Numbered from the stretch's first letter, positions 42,401 to 50,283 are shown. The stretch: DNA of 50,283 bases from an uncultured Lachnospiraceae bacterium (GCA_910588825.1 CAJURF010000020.1:1-50283), one strand, 5' to 3'. Made by a program: numbers and translations. The notes: generated by a model not told the origin, from the sequence alone.

Positions 42401-42537
42401 CACTTGGAATGTTAAAAGATTATAAAATTAAAATAGAAAAATGATATTATTGTAGATTTTTTAATCATATTAGAATCGGAGATGATACAGGGTTGTATCT
42501 TATATATGATATTGTGAATTGATTAAATATAGCCTTC

Positions 42538-42957
42538 TCAAACACGCATTAGAAATTCACAAGGATTAATTGCCACAATTTCTGAATCTGCGAAGTCTTT
42601 TTCATTTATAGTTATTATATAATCTGCACCCACTTCTTTGGCGCATTTGTCCTGCAGACAATCCTCAAAATCAGAAAAAGTTGCTTTTTCTATTGCATCT
42701 ACTATTTCCGTCTGTGATGCGGATGCAACTGAAAAAATCTTACAAATATCTCTTAAATAATATCTACGCTCTTTGTCAGGCTTCTTTCTCAATACATACC
42801 ATAGGGTAGAAAGCGTGTGAAACGCTATATAGCCATTGAGCTTTCCTAAAGCACAGAATTCAACAATTTTAATAGACTCATTAAGGTATTTGTCATTTCT
42901 ATTTGTGATATAGTTAAGCAGGACGTTGGTATCAATCAATACTGCCATATTTTTCAT
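42538..42957 (-). CDS. PIN-domain protein (VapC-like toxin)
   Basis: A 139-residue PIN-domain ribonuclease-like protein. Acidic metal-binding residues are visible: Asp in LIDTNVLLNY (near residue 9), and FSDFEDCLQ and GADYIITINEKDF at the C-terminus, as in the PIN_3 group. Such proteins cleave RNA, often tRNA, as toxins. The start overlaps the antitoxin's end by 26 bases; GAGAGG is 9 bases before the ATG. It is the second gene of a two-gene operon. Confidence 0.85.
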   Translation of the reverse strand: MKNMAVLIDTNVLLNYITNRNDKYLNESIKIVEFCALGKLNGYIAFHTLSTLWYVLRKKPDKERRYYLRDICKIFSVASASQTEIVDAIEKATFSDFEDCLQDKCAKEVGADYIITINEKDFADSEIVAINPCEFLMRV

Positions 42958-43228
42958 TCATAGATTCCTCTCTTTCTACATCATATTCTATTGAATCGGA
43001 AAAAGATTTTCTGGATGACTCCAATCTTGCAAATGCTGCTAATTTATCACCTTCACTGACATTTTCCGTATTTGCCGGTTTAGAAATGATAAAGGGCATG
43101 CTCCTTTCCCTAAGTACAGTTCTAGTAAAAGACTCATAAAATGTCTGCTTTGTCTGTCCCATTGCGTTAAGCATTTCGCTTAATTCTTCGTATATTTCAT
43201 CTTCCAATTTAATATTTATAGTTTTCAT
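42932..43228 (-). CDS. RelB/DinJ-like ribbon-helix-helix antitoxin
   Basis: A 98-residue protein. The N-terminus MKTINIKLEDEIYEELSEMLNAMGQTKQTFYE is a ribbon-helix-helix DNA-binding domain, and RTVLRERSMPF is the RelB/DinJ-type linker; the acidic C-terminal half should wrap the toxin. The frame opens at 43288, but a promoter -10 at 43256-43261 lies inside that extension, so the ATG at 43228 (AAGGA 10 bases upstream) is the start. It overlaps the PIN gene and should repress its own operon. Confidence 0.82.
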   Translation of the reverse strand: MKTINIKLEDEIYEELSEMLNAMGQTKQTFYESFTRTVLRERSMPFIISKPANTENVSEGDKLAAFARLESSRKSFSDSIEYDVEREESMNEKYGSID

Positions 43229-43255
43229 ACATATCTGATCCTTCATTTTTCTTTT

Positions 43256-43284
43256 ATTATATACACAAACAAAGTATTTATCAA
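43256..43284 (-). promoter_or_regulatory. Promoter of the RHH-PIN operon
   Basis: TTGATA (43284-43279), 17 bases, TATAAT (43261-43256) on the minus strand. The start is near 43249, about 20 bases before the antitoxin ATG. Confidence 0.75.
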
Positions 43285-43410
43285 GCAATAGTTTTCAATT
43301 TAATATATTGAAAAAAATGATAAAAATAATTAACTTTTAGATATATAACAGGAGGTGCTGTTCCTTTAGTGTAAATATGTGAAATTATAAGGATTATACA
43401 AGAGCATGTC

Positions 43411-43439
43411 TTGACTAATATACCCGCAGTGTCCATAAT
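43411..43439 (+). promoter_or_regulatory. Promoter of the glycosyltransferase-methyltransferase gene
   Basis: TTGACT (43411-43416), 17 bases, CATAAT (43434-43439). The start near 43446 gives a leader of about 50 bases. Confidence 0.55.
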
Positions 43440-43497
43440 ATAAATAGAAGAATTTCAAAAATATAAAAAATAGATACTTATTAAGGTGGACATAACT

Positions 43498-45027
43498 ATG
43501 GGAAAAATTATTGAGATAAATACAGATTATATGGAACAGCCGAAAACAGAAGGAGACTTATTCCAAAACAGGGCTTTGTTAGCCGATATGCATCAAAATG
43601 CGGCGGAAGTATCCATTGTGGTTGTAGCATACAATCGTTTGGAAAAGACCAGACGATGTGTGGAAAGCATTTTGAAATATACAGTCAATGTGGATTATGA
43701 ATTGATCCTGATAGACAGCGGTTCGCAGGATGGAACATTAGAGTACTATGATTCCGTGCAGTTTCACAAGAAGAAAGTCATTCACATTACAAAGAATCTG
43801 GGAGCGGCATTTGCCTATTCATCTCTGAGTTTACATGAACTGGGCAGATTTATCTGCATTGTACAAAATGATTTGATAGTCACTTCCCATTGGCTGGACA
43901 ACCTTCTGGCCTGTATAAAATCCGATATGAGAATCGGCATGGTGAATCCTGCCACATCCAACGTATCCAATAGGCAGTCTATAGATTTTGCTTATGAATC
44001 TTATGATGAAATGCAGCAGATAGCGGCCCAGTACAATAAGACTGACAAGAAGAAATGGGAGGAGAGGCAGAGGATAATTACTCTGGGCACATTGTATCGA
44101 AAAGAAGTGTTTCTGGCGGCAGGGTGGCCTATGGGAGATATGGGATTTTTCCATGATTTCTTTGACGATGATATCAGCTTTGCCATACGCCGTCTGGGTT
44201 ATCGTATCGTTCTGGCAGGAGACACATGGATCTGCCATGACCATGATTTTAGAAGTGGTGAGGGAAAAAATCTTGCAGAATATCATAAGTCACTGGAAAA
44301 CGGAAGGGCTAATTTCAGTGCAAAATATTACGGGGTAGATGCCTGGGAAGATGTAAATAATTCTTATATGCCTTTTGTTGGATATATACCAGTGATAGAG
44401 GAAAGCGAACCCGAACCAACTCGGGTTTTGGGAATTGATGTGAAGTGTGGCTCACCTATCCTTGATATGAAGAATTATCTGAGAAAAGCAGGGATTTTCA
44501 GTGTGGAACTTTCAGCCTTTACCCAGGATCCCAAATACTGGATAGATTTGAAATGTATTTGCAAAGGAGGGGGGGTTAAATGTGATAGAGAAGAATTTTT
44601 AGGCGAGGCTTTTCCGGCAGAGCACTTTGATTATGTAATAGCAGATTTTCCGTTTAACTGCCGCCAGGACCCCCAGGGGATTTTAGAAGCTTTATTTACT
44701 CTTTGCAGAAGGGGAGGTATCGTAGTTACGAAATTTCATAATTCATTCTCTTACCAGGAAAATAGTCATTTGCTGAAACAGAAAAATGCTTATGGCTGGG
44801 AGTTTTTCTATCAAATTTTTTATCATATTCCCTGTGAAACAGCCAAGGGGTCAATGGAAAAACTGGGAACTGTGAAACATATGGTGGATATACCTTCTGA
44901 ATTAGATGAAGAACAGAGGCAGTTATTAGACAGTATCATTCCAGCGGATTTTTCACAGGAGCAAAAGGGGGAGTTCTTAAAACGGATGTCGTGCAGAGAA
45001 TATCTGATGGTGGTGCAGAGGCTTTAG
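43498..45027 (+). CDS. GT2 glycosyltransferase fused to a methyltransferase-like domain
   Basis: About 509 residues. Residues 40-260 are a GT-A family 2 glycosyltransferase: VSIVVVAYNRLEKTRRC, LILIDSGSQDGT, the VQNDLIV position of the DXD, and HDFFDDDISFAIRRLGYRI. Residues 310-509 look like a class I methyltransferase fold (VLGIDVKCGSPILD, FDYVIADFPFNC, LCRRGGIVVTKFHN), but the SAM glycine motif is degraded, so methylation is doubtful. The frame opens with GTG at 43486; AAGGTGG 8 bases before the ATG at 43498 decides. Fusions of this kind occur in surface or flagellar glycosylation loci. It is the only plus-strand gene in this locus. Confidence 0.85.
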   Translation: MGKIIEINTDYMEQPKTEGDLFQNRALLADMHQNAAEVSIVVVAYNRLEKTRRCVESILKYTVNVDYELILIDSGSQDGTLEYYDSVQFHKKKVIHITKNLGAAFAYSSLSLHELGRFICIVQNDLIVTSHWLDNLLACIKSDMRIGMVNPATSNVSNRQSIDFAYESYDEMQQIAAQYNKTDKKKWEERQRIITLGTLYRKEVFLAAGWPMGDMGFFHDFFDDDISFAIRRLGYRIVLAGDTWICHDHDFRSGEGKNLAEYHKSLENGRANFSAKYYGVDAWEDVNNSYMPFVGYIPVIEESEPEPTRVLGIDVKCGSPILDMKNYLRKAGIFSVELSAFTQDPKYWIDLKCICKGGGVKCDREEFLGEAFPAEHFDYVIADFPFNCRQDPQGILEALFTLCRRGGIVVTKFHNSFSYQENSHLLKQKNAYGWEFFYQIFYHIPCETAKGSMEKLGTVKHMVDIPSELDEEQRQLLDSIIPADFSQEQKGEFLKRMSCREYLMVVQRL

Positions 45028-45053
45028 TGGTAGTTTTTAATATAATGAAAAAT

Positions 45054-45078
45054 ACCCCGGATATAAAATATCCGGGGT
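45054..45078 (-). terminator. Terminator between the GT-methyltransferase gene and the Rpn-like remnant
   Basis: ACCCCGGATAT and ATATCCGGGGT form a perfect 11-bp stem with a 3-base loop. On the minus strand ATTTTTC follows. It should stop transcription coming from the glycosyltransferase genes to the right. Confidence 0.75.
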
Positions 45079-45123
45079 ACGACTATCGTGCGCTATAGTG
45101 AGATACACACTAATGAAGTGCTC

Positions 45124-45540
45124 TTATAAGAAATTGTTTATTTCATCTTCCGTAAGATTATACTGTTTTATAAGTATCGATTTTATTTCGGAATCTGAAT
45201 GTTTTAGATTCCGAAGAACTTCTACTATCCCCTGAATCCTGCCTTCTTTACGTCTCTCTTCCATTTTGGGTTCCATAATTTCCATCAATGCGTTGCACAT
45301 AGCTTCATCTCCCATCAATTTTTTAATTATCTGTTTATTGGCATTTACGCTTACTTCCAAAACGGAATCTGCCATTTCCCTTTCTGCTTTTCCTGTCAGC
45401 CGGTTTGTATTGGCCAGGAGATTTTTAATGTCTTTCTCATCCAGTTTCTCTGATAGAGCCCTGAGCCATGTATGTGCCTTAGGGGCTAATTCTCTTGTAA
45501 CAATAATCTGGGCCGGGAATGGGAACGGCCCTCCCCTGGT
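45124..45540 (-). pseudogene. Truncated copy of the Rpn-like gene
   Basis: The minus strand from about 45537 to 45124 encodes the C-terminal 140 residues of a close paralogue of the protein at 15613-16485 (GPFPFPAQI-IVTREL, then HTWLRALSEKLDEKDI-NLL, then ADSVLEVSVNANKQIIKKLMGDE), at high DNA identity. The N-terminal 150 residues with the nuclease motifs are missing, a TGA lies in frame at 45543-45541, and no start codon exists before Met at 45375. A short deletion relative to the intact gene removes one of its two IMEPK repeats. The break is 12 bases from the stop of the next gene. Confidence 0.85.
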
Positions 45541-45548
45541 TCAAAAGT

Positions 45549-46262
45549 TTAATGCGATCCCGGAGGCAGAAGGGAAAGGGGATATTCTTCCATGCAAATC
45601 TTCCGATATTTGTTATAATCCCAAAGACTTGCAGCCACCCCGTCATCATGAAGGCACCAAGGACAGTTCTGTCCCGGCACTGCAATTTTAAGTCCCCGTT
45701 TGCGGAACTCAAAGCTCTGGGACACGTCATAAAAATGCCACCCGTCCAGCAGATCAGTGCGCCATGGAATGTCGTATGCTGTAGCCATCAAAAAACCATC
45801 TATTACATCCATCATGCTGAGTCCATGATTCAATTCATAACGGTAAGTGCGGTAATCACAAGGGGTTACTCCCTTTCCGTTGTAATAATAATCTTTATAA
45901 TGACTTCCAACTAACTGACTCGACCACATAATATAATCTGAAGAAAAAGTAGGCGTTCCCACCATACCAATCATGCCAATTCGCGAATACAACTGGAAAA
46001 TCTGGATCAGGCTGTCCAAAAAATAGGGATATAAGATGAATACATCCTGATGCATGTAAATCTTATACTTGGCGTCGCTCTCATTCATAGCCGTCTGATA
46101 TCCCTGGGTTATGGATGGGGCGTCCGAAATTGTCAATAAATCTGTGGAAAAACCATCCGGCACATGTAAATTCTGCAGATATACCAGACATTCCTCCAAA
46201 TATACCTCTTGATTATAACAGATAATAAAGCAAATTTTTTGATTGTCTAATTTCTTATCCAT
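45549..46262 (-). CDS. GT2-like glycosyltransferase
   Basis: A 237-residue protein resembling the GT-A family of small glycosyltransferases (GT2-like). It has ICFIICYNQEVYLEECLVYLQ, KYKIYMHQDVFILYPYFLDSLIQIF (HQDV in the place of the DXD), a GMIGMVG segment, DVIDGFLMATAYDIPWRTDLLDGWHFYDVSQSFEFRKRG, and CPWCLHDDG. Complete in the N-terminus; the last few residues (LLPPGSH) abut the Rpn-like remnant, so the C-terminus may have been altered. It starts 2 bases after the upstream gene. Donor and acceptor are unknown. Confidence 0.8.
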   Translation of the reverse strand: MDKKLDNQKICFIICYNQEVYLEECLVYLQNLHVPDGFSTDLLTISDAPSITQGYQTAMNESDAKYKIYMHQDVFILYPYFLDSLIQIFQLYSRIGMIGMVGTPTFSSDYIMWSSQLVGSHYKDYYYNGKGVTPCDYRTYRYELNHGLSMMDVIDGFLMATAYDIPWRTDLLDGWHFYDVSQSFEFRKRGLKIAVPGQNCPWCLHDDGVAASLWDYNKYRKICMEEYPLSLLPPGSH

Positions 46263-46264
46263 AT

Positions 46265-46828
46265 TTATTTTAAAATTTCTCCTGCCAGTTTCATTTTCAA
46301 TATCTCATTGTATTTATTCTCTTTATCAGCAAAAATTTCATAATCTATGACTTTAGAAAGAGCACATATAGACACCTGGTCCGATGTAAGCATATCAGCG
46401 GCTTCCTGCAATGCTTTCTCTGGAAGAGAAAATTCCAACCGATGCAGAAAAAGTTCAATTCGTATATATTTCTGTATCAAATCATCAAAAGTATCCACCT
46501 GCTCCAGAAAAAACAATCTGCCTCCAGGCAGATTGTTTTCTTCCATAAGAATCTTACAGATAATAGACAGCCTGCGCATATCAGCATCTAAATCTTGAAG
46601 TTGTATAAACTGTTTCCTGTCTGCGTCCAACTGGGGAAGATACTGATCTTCTATTAAAAAACAGGATAAAATTTTTGGTATGTAAGATAAATCTTTACTC
46701 TGAATCATCTTCTCCGTAAAACCAATCGCCTGCCGCTTTTGCCGGAAGAATTGGTCTTTAATACTGGATAAAGTGTCTGTAGCATAGAGAAAATATGGAT
46801 AATTAGGATAGATATCTTGTTCATTCAT
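46265..46828 (-). CDS. Uncharacterised helical protein of the glycosyltransferase locus
   Basis: A 187-residue protein I do not recognise. It is predicted helical with no transmembrane segment or signal peptide, with IPKILSCFLIEDQYL in the middle and a Glu/Lys-rich C-terminus. It lies 2 bases before the GT2-like gene, so the two are probably co-translated, and 157 bases downstream of the CgeB-like gene. A terminator-shaped inverted repeat sits inside its codons (46509-46538). Its size, composition and position suggest an accessory partner of the glycosyltransferase, but nothing direct shows this. Confidence 0.65.
   Translation of the reverse strand: MNEQDIYPNYPYFLYATDTLSSIKDQFFRQKRQAIGFTEKMIQSKDLSYIPKILSCFLIEDQYLPQLDADRKQFIQLQDLDADMRRLSIICKILMEENNLPGGRLFFLEQVDTFDDLIQKYIRIELFLHRLEFSLPEKALQEAADMLTSDQVSICALSKVIDYEIFADKENKYNEILKMKLAGEILK
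46509..46538 (-). terminator. Terminator-shaped hairpin inside a coding sequence
   Basis: AAAACAATCTGCC and GGCAGATTGTTTT form a perfect 13-bp stem with a 4-base loop. In the sense (minus) direction six T follow at once. It lies within the codons for NNLPGGRLFF of the gene 46265-46828. Confidence 0.5.
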
Positions 46829-46985
46829 AAATCATTTCCCACCTTATACATATCGAAATCATATTATTATCACAGCTTTCCCATAAGGATTTCCTCAAAT
46901 AATCATGGCTATGGGTACTGGGAAAGTAACTTCAATGCTTTGCAATTCCTATTGCAGTATTGAAACAGTGCTGCCAGTTGGGATA

Positions 46986-48155
46986 TTACATCACAACTGA
47001 CAGCATTTCATTCAAACGGACTTCAAAAGTATGCTCCCGGGTTATTTTTTCTAATGCGGATTGACTGATGCGATTCCTTTCCTCATCATGAGAAAGATAA
47101 TAACCTGCCTTGTCCAGCATTTCCTCAAAGCTGGTGTAATAAACAAAGTCCACATCCGGTTCAAAATGCCGGAAGAAATCCTCCTGGAAATTTGTCAGAA
47201 GGAACCCGCCGCATCCCATAATATCCATGGCCCGCAGGGGAATGCCTGTGTGGATGCTCTTTAAGGTTGCATTGATATTGATTTTGCTGCAGCGCATAAC
47301 CTTGGGCATGACTGTGGCATAATCGGCAATGCCTTTATTTATGGCTTTCCCCACAGCGGCATGTTCATTTAAAGTATAAAAATGTGTCTCAAAAGATTCT
47401 GACAACAGCTCCAGCAGTAAGATGCGCTCTGCAGAAGTTACCTTCCGGGCCAGGTAGTAATTGGCATAAATATGGGATGCAGGGGCCAGATATCCTTCGG
47501 GAATATCATAAGGCATGTACTGATCGATCAGCGCTGAGATATCTTTTGTCAGACATTTTTCTATCAAATCACATCCATAAATATCCGTTTGGGCCATGAC
47601 CAACGCCTGAAGATAACCAATCGTATAGGCATCTGCTTTACTGCAGAGTCTTTCAAAAAAATTGTGTTCTTCATTATACAGAGAGCCGATAAAGGAAATT
47701 TCTGTACCGTAAGTTTCCTGGTCACTTTTCGAAATAGGGAGAGAGCGCATACGCTGGGGATTGGCGGCCAGCGGCGCATAATATACAGTCTCTGCCCCCT
47801 TGTTTCTCAGATAGTTAAGTGTATACGAGTCAAAGGTGAAGACAGTATTTGTCTCGTATAGTATCTGTGGATAGAAAATATTACTGTGAGGACTGTCATA
47901 AATCCAGGAAAAATATTTACATTTTTCTTCCCAGCAGGCTTGGGCGATAATGGGAAAGAAATTAAAGGAGAATACAAAATCTGCCTTCGATTGTTTTATA
48001 TGATATTTTAAGTCTGATAAATATTGTTCTTTGTTTTCTGGATATCCTCTATCTTTTAATGGAAATGTGGCGATCTTATAACTTAACTTATAAAAAGCCT
48101 GTATCATATCCTGTTGGCCAAAACATCCCCATGTGATAAATAGTACAGTTTTCAT
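46986..48155 (-). CDS. CgeB-like glycosyltransferase (DUF3880 type)
   Basis: A 389-residue protein of the GT-B fold group related to CgeB and spore/surface maturation glycosyltransferases. The N-terminal domain has KADFVFSFNFFPIIAQACWEEKCKYFSWIYDSPHSNIFYPQ, a DUF3880-like pattern. The C-terminal domain has STLKSIHTGIPLRAMDIMGCGGFLLTNFQEDFFRHFEPDVDFVYYTSFEEMLDKAGYYLSHDEER, the Glycosyl_trans_1_2-like sugar-nucleotide region. It overlaps the upstream GT2-TPR gene by 4 bases (ATGA), so both are translated together. The acceptor is unknown. Confidence 0.85.
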   Translation of the reverse strand: MKTVLFITWGCFGQQDMIQAFYKLSYKIATFPLKDRGYPENKEQYLSDLKYHIKQSKADFVFSFNFFPIIAQACWEEKCKYFSWIYDSPHSNIFYPQILYETNTVFTFDSYTLNYLRNKGAETVYYAPLAANPQRMRSLPISKSDQETYGTEISFIGSLYNEEHNFFERLCSKADAYTIGYLQALVMAQTDIYGCDLIEKCLTKDISALIDQYMPYDIPEGYLAPASHIYANYYLARKVTSAERILLLELLSESFETHFYTLNEHAAVGKAINKGIADYATVMPKVMRCSKININATLKSIHTGIPLRAMDIMGCGGFLLTNFQEDFFRHFEPDVDFVYYTSFEEMLDKAGYYLSHDEERNRISQSALEKITREHTFEVRLNEMLSVVM

Positions 48156-50173
48156 TCTGTATCATTCTCCATTTGACTCCATAATTCTTGTCTCAGGCGA
48201 ACAACTTCCAGATCCTTTGGAAGCAGTGTGGATAACTGCTGGATAAATGGCTGGGCATCTTCATAGCGTTCTTCCTGTATCAAACTCCGGACAATATTTT
48301 TAACCTGCGTTCCTAAAGCAAGAAATTCCGGATTTGCCTGTTCTGGTTGATTAATTTCATCTGAAATTATAGACAGCATGCGGCGGATTACTCCGCAAAA
48401 AGGCTTATAAATATAAATGGTTTCACGCAGTCTCTGTAAAACCTGCGGGTAATTAGACTTTTCTAAATCTTCGAAAACTTTTTCCATCTGCAGGGTGAAA
48501 CGGTAATTGGGAGGTAAAAAGGCGTCGTTGCAGGATGAAAGGAATTTTTCATTGTAAATAGAGGTAGTATATGATTTTACCCACTGACAGTATTGTTTTA
48601 TTTCTTGGAAAAGGTTATTATCCTCAATTTCCAGGACTCCTTCGATTAAACGTTTTGCCTGAAAAGATATCAAAAAATGAAGCGACTGTATAGGAAAATC
48701 TGATAGAAAAGGTTTTATCAGATGAATCCATCGAGGTAATTTTTCGGCTTCTGTATTACTTATTAAATAGACAGATATATTTTCTAACTGTGATATATCA
48801 ATATTGACTAATATTGGTTCTAACGGAACTTTTCCTTCGGATTGGAAGGCAAGTAAAGCGGCTTCCCTTAAAATATGAATATCATGGCTTTTTATGGTCA
48901 ACTCAAAATATTTTTCCATTTGCTCCTGCTTTTTGTTTTTCCAGGATGCTATGGATTTAATTATATAGAAAAGAGGGTCAGAAATATCAAGTTTTTCAAA
49001 CAATTCCAACAAAAAAAATTCATTTTTCTCCTCTTTCAACATTCCTAAAAATACAGAATAAAATTTTTCAGCACCACTATTCTCCCATGGAAGAGATTGA
49101 ATAAAAAAGACAGATGATTCGAAATCTTTAACTTGAACAGCGGATTTAAAGCCAAGAATATATACCATATCTTTGAAACTTTTAATAAGATGCTCTCCCA
49201 GAATTCCAATTGATTGTTGTGGCCACCGTTCTGGATGAGAATCCATCTGGTGCAAATATTGGTGATATGCTTTTGCATAAATTATAATATCTTTTTCATG
49301 GTCATTTAGGTGGGTACAGATATCGATTAAATCAACATAAATACGAAGTGATGCAGTTTCTGTACACAGAGGATGGCGTAGCATCTTTTTTCCTTCTTCC
49401 CAGGCTCTCTGATAATTCTTTTGCTTTCGTATTATATAAGGAAGATAAGCAACGCACCAGCTTTTTCCTAAATCATCACGGGCATATTCGATATCCAGAC
49501 ATTTTCTCGCATACCTTTCTGCTTTTTTGAATTCATTAGTAGATATATATTCCTGGGCTAACTGCATGCAATTATGGATAGTGGGTGCATGGTCAAGCAG
49601 TTCTTTTTTTATTAGAGGAATATTTCTTTTTGTTTTGGAATCCAGGACTTTTCCAGTATAGCCATAATGATGTACATATGCAGAAAATATTTTTATAGGT
49701 TCTGAAAACGGGAATAGATATTCGTGTATAGGATTTAAAAATTTTGTTTCTGGTGTTAAACGGATCATGCGATTAAGAGGAGCGTCTCTGTAATTAGATC
49801 CCATCCAGTCAAAATAATTGCGTACAATATAACATGCTGCATTATATTGTAGGTACTCTCCACTGGTAAAGAAAGTGATGATTTCACTGGGATCTTCGAA
49901 CCATTCATCATCATCTATAAACAGGAACCATTCACCGTGAGCCATTTGCATACCTGTATTTCTTGCTTTGGAAAAGTCATTGCACCAGTGGAAAGGAATT
50001 ACATGAGGGGTATATTGCAGAACTAATTCACGGATGTAATCTTTTTCACTGGTATCTACAACGATCAATTCGCTGGGAATGCTCAGAAGAATTGGAACCA
50101 GGGAGTCCAGGCACTTGCGAACAGCATGAAGTTGTTTAGAAGCTAATAACGATATTGTTAATTGCGGTTTCAT
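48152..50173 (-). CDS. GT2 glycosyltransferase with TPR-like C-terminal region
   Basis: A 673-residue protein. Residues 1-200 are a family 2 GT-A domain: LTISLLASKQLHAVRKCLDSL, LIVVDTS, NDFSKARNTGMQMAHGEWFLFIDDDEW (with the DXD motif) and HEYLFPF. Residues 205-673 are TPR-like helical repeats (for example FKKAERYARKCLDIEYA). SunS-type GT2-TPR proteins in Firmicutes glycosylate peptides or proteins, which fits a protein-glycosylation locus, but the target is not visible. GGAAGGAG lies 6 bases before the ATG. It is the first gene of the minus-strand run 48152-46265. Confidence 0.88.
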   Translation of the reverse strand: MKPQLTISLLASKQLHAVRKCLDSLVPILLSIPSELIVVDTSEKDYIRELVLQYTPHVIPFHWCNDFSKARNTGMQMAHGEWFLFIDDDEWFEDPSEIITFFTSGEYLQYNAACYIVRNYFDWMGSNYRDAPLNRMIRLTPETKFLNPIHEYLFPFSEPIKIFSAYVHHYGYTGKVLDSKTKRNIPLIKKELLDHAPTIHNCMQLAQEYISTNEFKKAERYARKCLDIEYARDDLGKSWCVAYLPYIIRKQKNYQRAWEEGKKMLRHPLCTETASLRIYVDLIDICTHLNDHEKDIIIYAKAYHQYLHQMDSHPERWPQQSIGILGEHLIKSFKDMVYILGFKSAVQVKDFESSVFFIQSLPWENSGAEKFYSVFLGMLKEEKNEFFLLELFEKLDISDPLFYIIKSIASWKNKKQEQMEKYFELTIKSHDIHILREAALLAFQSEGKVPLEPILVNIDISQLENISVYLISNTEAEKLPRWIHLIKPFLSDFPIQSLHFLISFQAKRLIEGVLEIEDNNLFQEIKQYCQWVKSYTTSIYNEKFLSSCNDAFLPPNYRFTLQMEKVFEDLEKSNYPQVLQRLRETIYIYKPFCGVIRRMLSIISDEINQPEQANPEFLALGTQVKNIVRSLIQEERYEDAQPFIQQLSTLLPKDLEVVRLRQELWSQMENDTE

Positions 50174-50193
50174 GGATTTCTCCTTCCTATTAT

Positions 50194-50229
50194 GTCAAGC
50201 CCTAAATGTAAGTTTTTTGCGGGCTTGAC
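50194..50229. repeat. Inverted repeat near the right end
   Basis: GTCAAGCCC (50194-50202) and GGGCTTGAC (50221-50229) form a perfect 9-bp inverted repeat with an 18-base loop, 20 bases upstream of the GT2-TPR start codon. It may be an operator, a leader hairpin, or the end of a mobile element extending to the right; the window ends too soon to tell. Confidence 0.4.
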
Positions 50230-50283
50230 GTGTTTTTGAACCTCTTAAACAAGAGCCAATAGTGATGGATATCATCGTATCTG

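Noticed and set aside
1..50283. CRISPR arrays, transposases, phage genes
   Set aside because: I found no regularly spaced direct repeats and no recognisable transposase, integrase or phage structural protein.

Overview
The window is the replication-origin region of a low-GC Firmicutes chromosome, most likely a Lachnospiraceae-type Clostridia. I infer this from the gene order rpmH-rnpA-yidD-yidC-jag-mnmE-mnmG-rsmG-parA-parB-DUF4446-serS, the protein sequences (for example the DUF3881 and DUF4446 proteins and the SerRS variant), and the AGGAGG-type ribosome binding sites. No species is named because no 16S rRNA gene is present.

Layout. (1) 1-548: left edge with a tRNA-Ser(GCU), two strong sigma-A promoters, and a boxA-like leader that probably opens an rRNA operon off the left end. 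(2) 549-24178, all on the minus strand: plsC, gyrA, gyrB, a charge-polarised membrane protein, maf, metK, murA, a CBS/DRTGG manganese pyrophosphatase, an S1-domain protein, a small alarmone synthetase, a D-2-hydroxyacid dehydrogenase, an Rpn-like nuclease-fold protein, rsmA, a TPR/AAA-like protein, recF, rlbA, dnaN and dnaA. The usual recF-gyrB-gyrA linkage is interrupted by about 14 kb. (3) 24179-24595: oriC with a tight DnaA-box cluster. (4) 24596-38176, mostly plus strand: rpmH to mnmG, rsmG, a divergent alpha/beta hydrolase, two perfect parS sites, parAB, DUF4446, serS and DUF3881. Core genes on both sides of oriC are read away from it, co-directionally with the forks. (5) 38199-43288, accessory islet: a decayed AAA-ATPase/PD-(D/E)XK gene, an intact relative in opposite orientation, a DUF3990/DUF3791 pair that looks like an ADP-ribosyltransferase-fold toxin-antitoxin module, and a RelB/DinJ-like plus PIN pair. 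(6) 43498-50173: glycosyltransferase locus (a GT2 fused to a methyltransferase-like domain, a remnant of the Rpn-like gene, a GT2-like protein, an unknown protein, a CgeB-like glycosyltransferase and a GT2-TPR protein), probably for modifying a surface protein or glycan.

The core part carries out replication start (DnaA, DnaN, oriC), segregation (ParAB-parS), topology (GyrAB), tRNA/rRNA modification (MnmEG, RsmA, RsmG), membrane insertion (YidC, YidD, KhpB/Jag) and wall precursor synthesis (MurA). I saw no CRISPR array, no transposase gene and no phage structural genes. The most unusual items are the TPR/AAA-like protein with a degraded Walker B next to recF, the Lys/Pro-rich membrane protein beside gyrB, the parS-promoter overlap, the ART-like pair, and a terminator-shaped hairpin inside a coding sequence.
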